Part shown: positions 63,865 through 64,000 of the stretch, piece after piece
Layout: each line of letters begins with the position of its first letter
How positions within the stretch are numbered: the first letter of the stretch is position 1
Source of the DNA: Lentisphaerota bacterium
GTDB lineage: Bacteria > Verrucomicrobiota > Lentisphaeria > Victivallales > Victivallaceae
DNA: 64,000 nt
Assembly (NCBI GenBank): GCA_024225035.1
Contig: JAAEMX010000001.1
Coordinates: 56,657 to 120,656, forward strand
Direction of reading: 5' to 3'
Notes under the pieces: generated by a model
Told to the model about the DNA's origin: nothing
Database searches by the model: none
What the model saw: the letters and a program-made list of their open reading frames with translations, nothing else
Made by a program: the position numbers and the translations under genes

Positions 63865-64000
63865 TGTAGTGCACCCCATTTGTCAATGGCGGCACTACAT
63901 ATAAGTGAGAAAAATTTTGATTTTTCATTTAAGCACCTCATGCCGCAACATTGAACCATCTTTCATACTCATATGGAGTCATATAAGCTAAGGTCGAATG
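63865..64000 (-). mobile_element. Terminus of an IS3-family (IS150-type) insertion sequence
   Basis: The end TGTAGTGCACCCC starts at 63865 and closely matches the IS150-group terminal repeat (TGTACTGCACCC). The C-terminus of an IS3-type transposase is encoded inward of it, as expected for the 3' end. An internal GCACTACA at 63892-63899 is the exact inverse of the first eight bases. The rest of the element lies beyond the window, so the other end and target duplication cannot be seen. Confidence 0.75.
63938..64000 (-). CDS. IS3-family transposase, C-terminal end only
   Basis: The last 20 residues and a TGA stop (63938-63940) are visible: HSTLAYMTPYEYERWFNVAA. The pattern H-S-x-L-x-Y-x-T-P-x-E-Y/F-E is the C-terminal signature of IS3 OrfB integrase-type transposases. 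The remainder lies beyond the window edge. Confidence 0.85.
   Translation of the reverse strand, partial: HSTLAYMTPYEYERWFNVAA

Noticed and set aside
63865..63959. Cys21 of the frame ending at 62991 as a catalytic papain Cys
   Set aside because: These codons lie inside the IS150-type terminus, so the Cys is not part of the original gene.
1..64000. CRISPR arrays, tRNA and rRNA genes
   Set aside because: No regularly spaced repeats and no recognisable tRNA T-arm or rRNA core sequences were seen by eye on either strand.

Overview
The window reads as a chromosomal segment of a Gram-negative, diderm member of the PVC superphylum, most likely Lentisphaerota (Victivallis/Lentisphaera relatives). 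This is an inference from gene content, not from a marker gene. Supporting features are a fused SecDF, a Tad pilus locus with an FHA-fused ATPase, a type VI VgrG, a LplB/YtcP-type sugar importer with an anchored binding protein, a LarB, a UxaE-type uronate epimerase, a heptose phosphatase (GmhB) and a lipoprotein. No rRNA, tRNA or CRISPR was seen. Composition is moderately AT-rich, with clearly more AT-rich islands at about 29.1-30.7 kb, 46.6-48.2 kb and 62.5-63.9 kb.

Layout. 0-3.6 kb: a gene 3' end, then a tight + strand operon (YpsA-like protein, inositol-phosphatase family enzyme, rimO, pgsA) closed by a strong terminator. 3.6-5.5 kb: glnK-amt on the - strand behind a very good sigma-54 promoter; amt is split by a frameshift. 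5.6-7.2 kb: a secreted GT-B-like protein and a small zinc-ribbon membrane protein. 7.2-11 kb: metK, an adenosine-kinase-like gene and ahcY, a complete SAM-recycling operon. 11.3-13.3 kb: a lipoprotein and a polytopic membrane protein. 13.4-29 kb: a transposase-derived HTH protein divergent from a Tad/Flp pilus operon of thirteen or fourteen genes. 29.1-32.3 kb: an AT-rich papain-fold-like gene, then gmhB, lepB and a small anchored NTF2-like protein. 32.4-46.6 kb: larB, leuA with a candidate leader peptide, a D,D-carboxypeptidase, cvfB, an Mrp-type ATPase, uxaE, yajC-secDF, a tandem pair of phosphohexomutases of which the first lacks every catalytic motif, and a HAD phosphatase. 46.9-53.6 kb: an AT-rich zinc-finger plus papain-like gene, a DUF2339/DUF3999 pair and a DEAD-box helicase. 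53.8-58.2 kb: vgrG and a DUF6931-like partner. 58.4-62.5 kb: a sugar ABC importer without its ATPase. 62.9-64 kb: a 3' gene remnant cut by the terminus of an IS150-type IS3-family element.

The parts most worth a second look are: the catalytically dead IS630-type transposase next to the pilus operon; the active/dead phosphomutase pair; three AT-rich orphan genes with papain-like Cys/His motifs scattered around the vgrG island (candidate effectors); the sigma-54 control region of glnK-amt together with the broken amt; and the leucine-rich leader in front of leuA.
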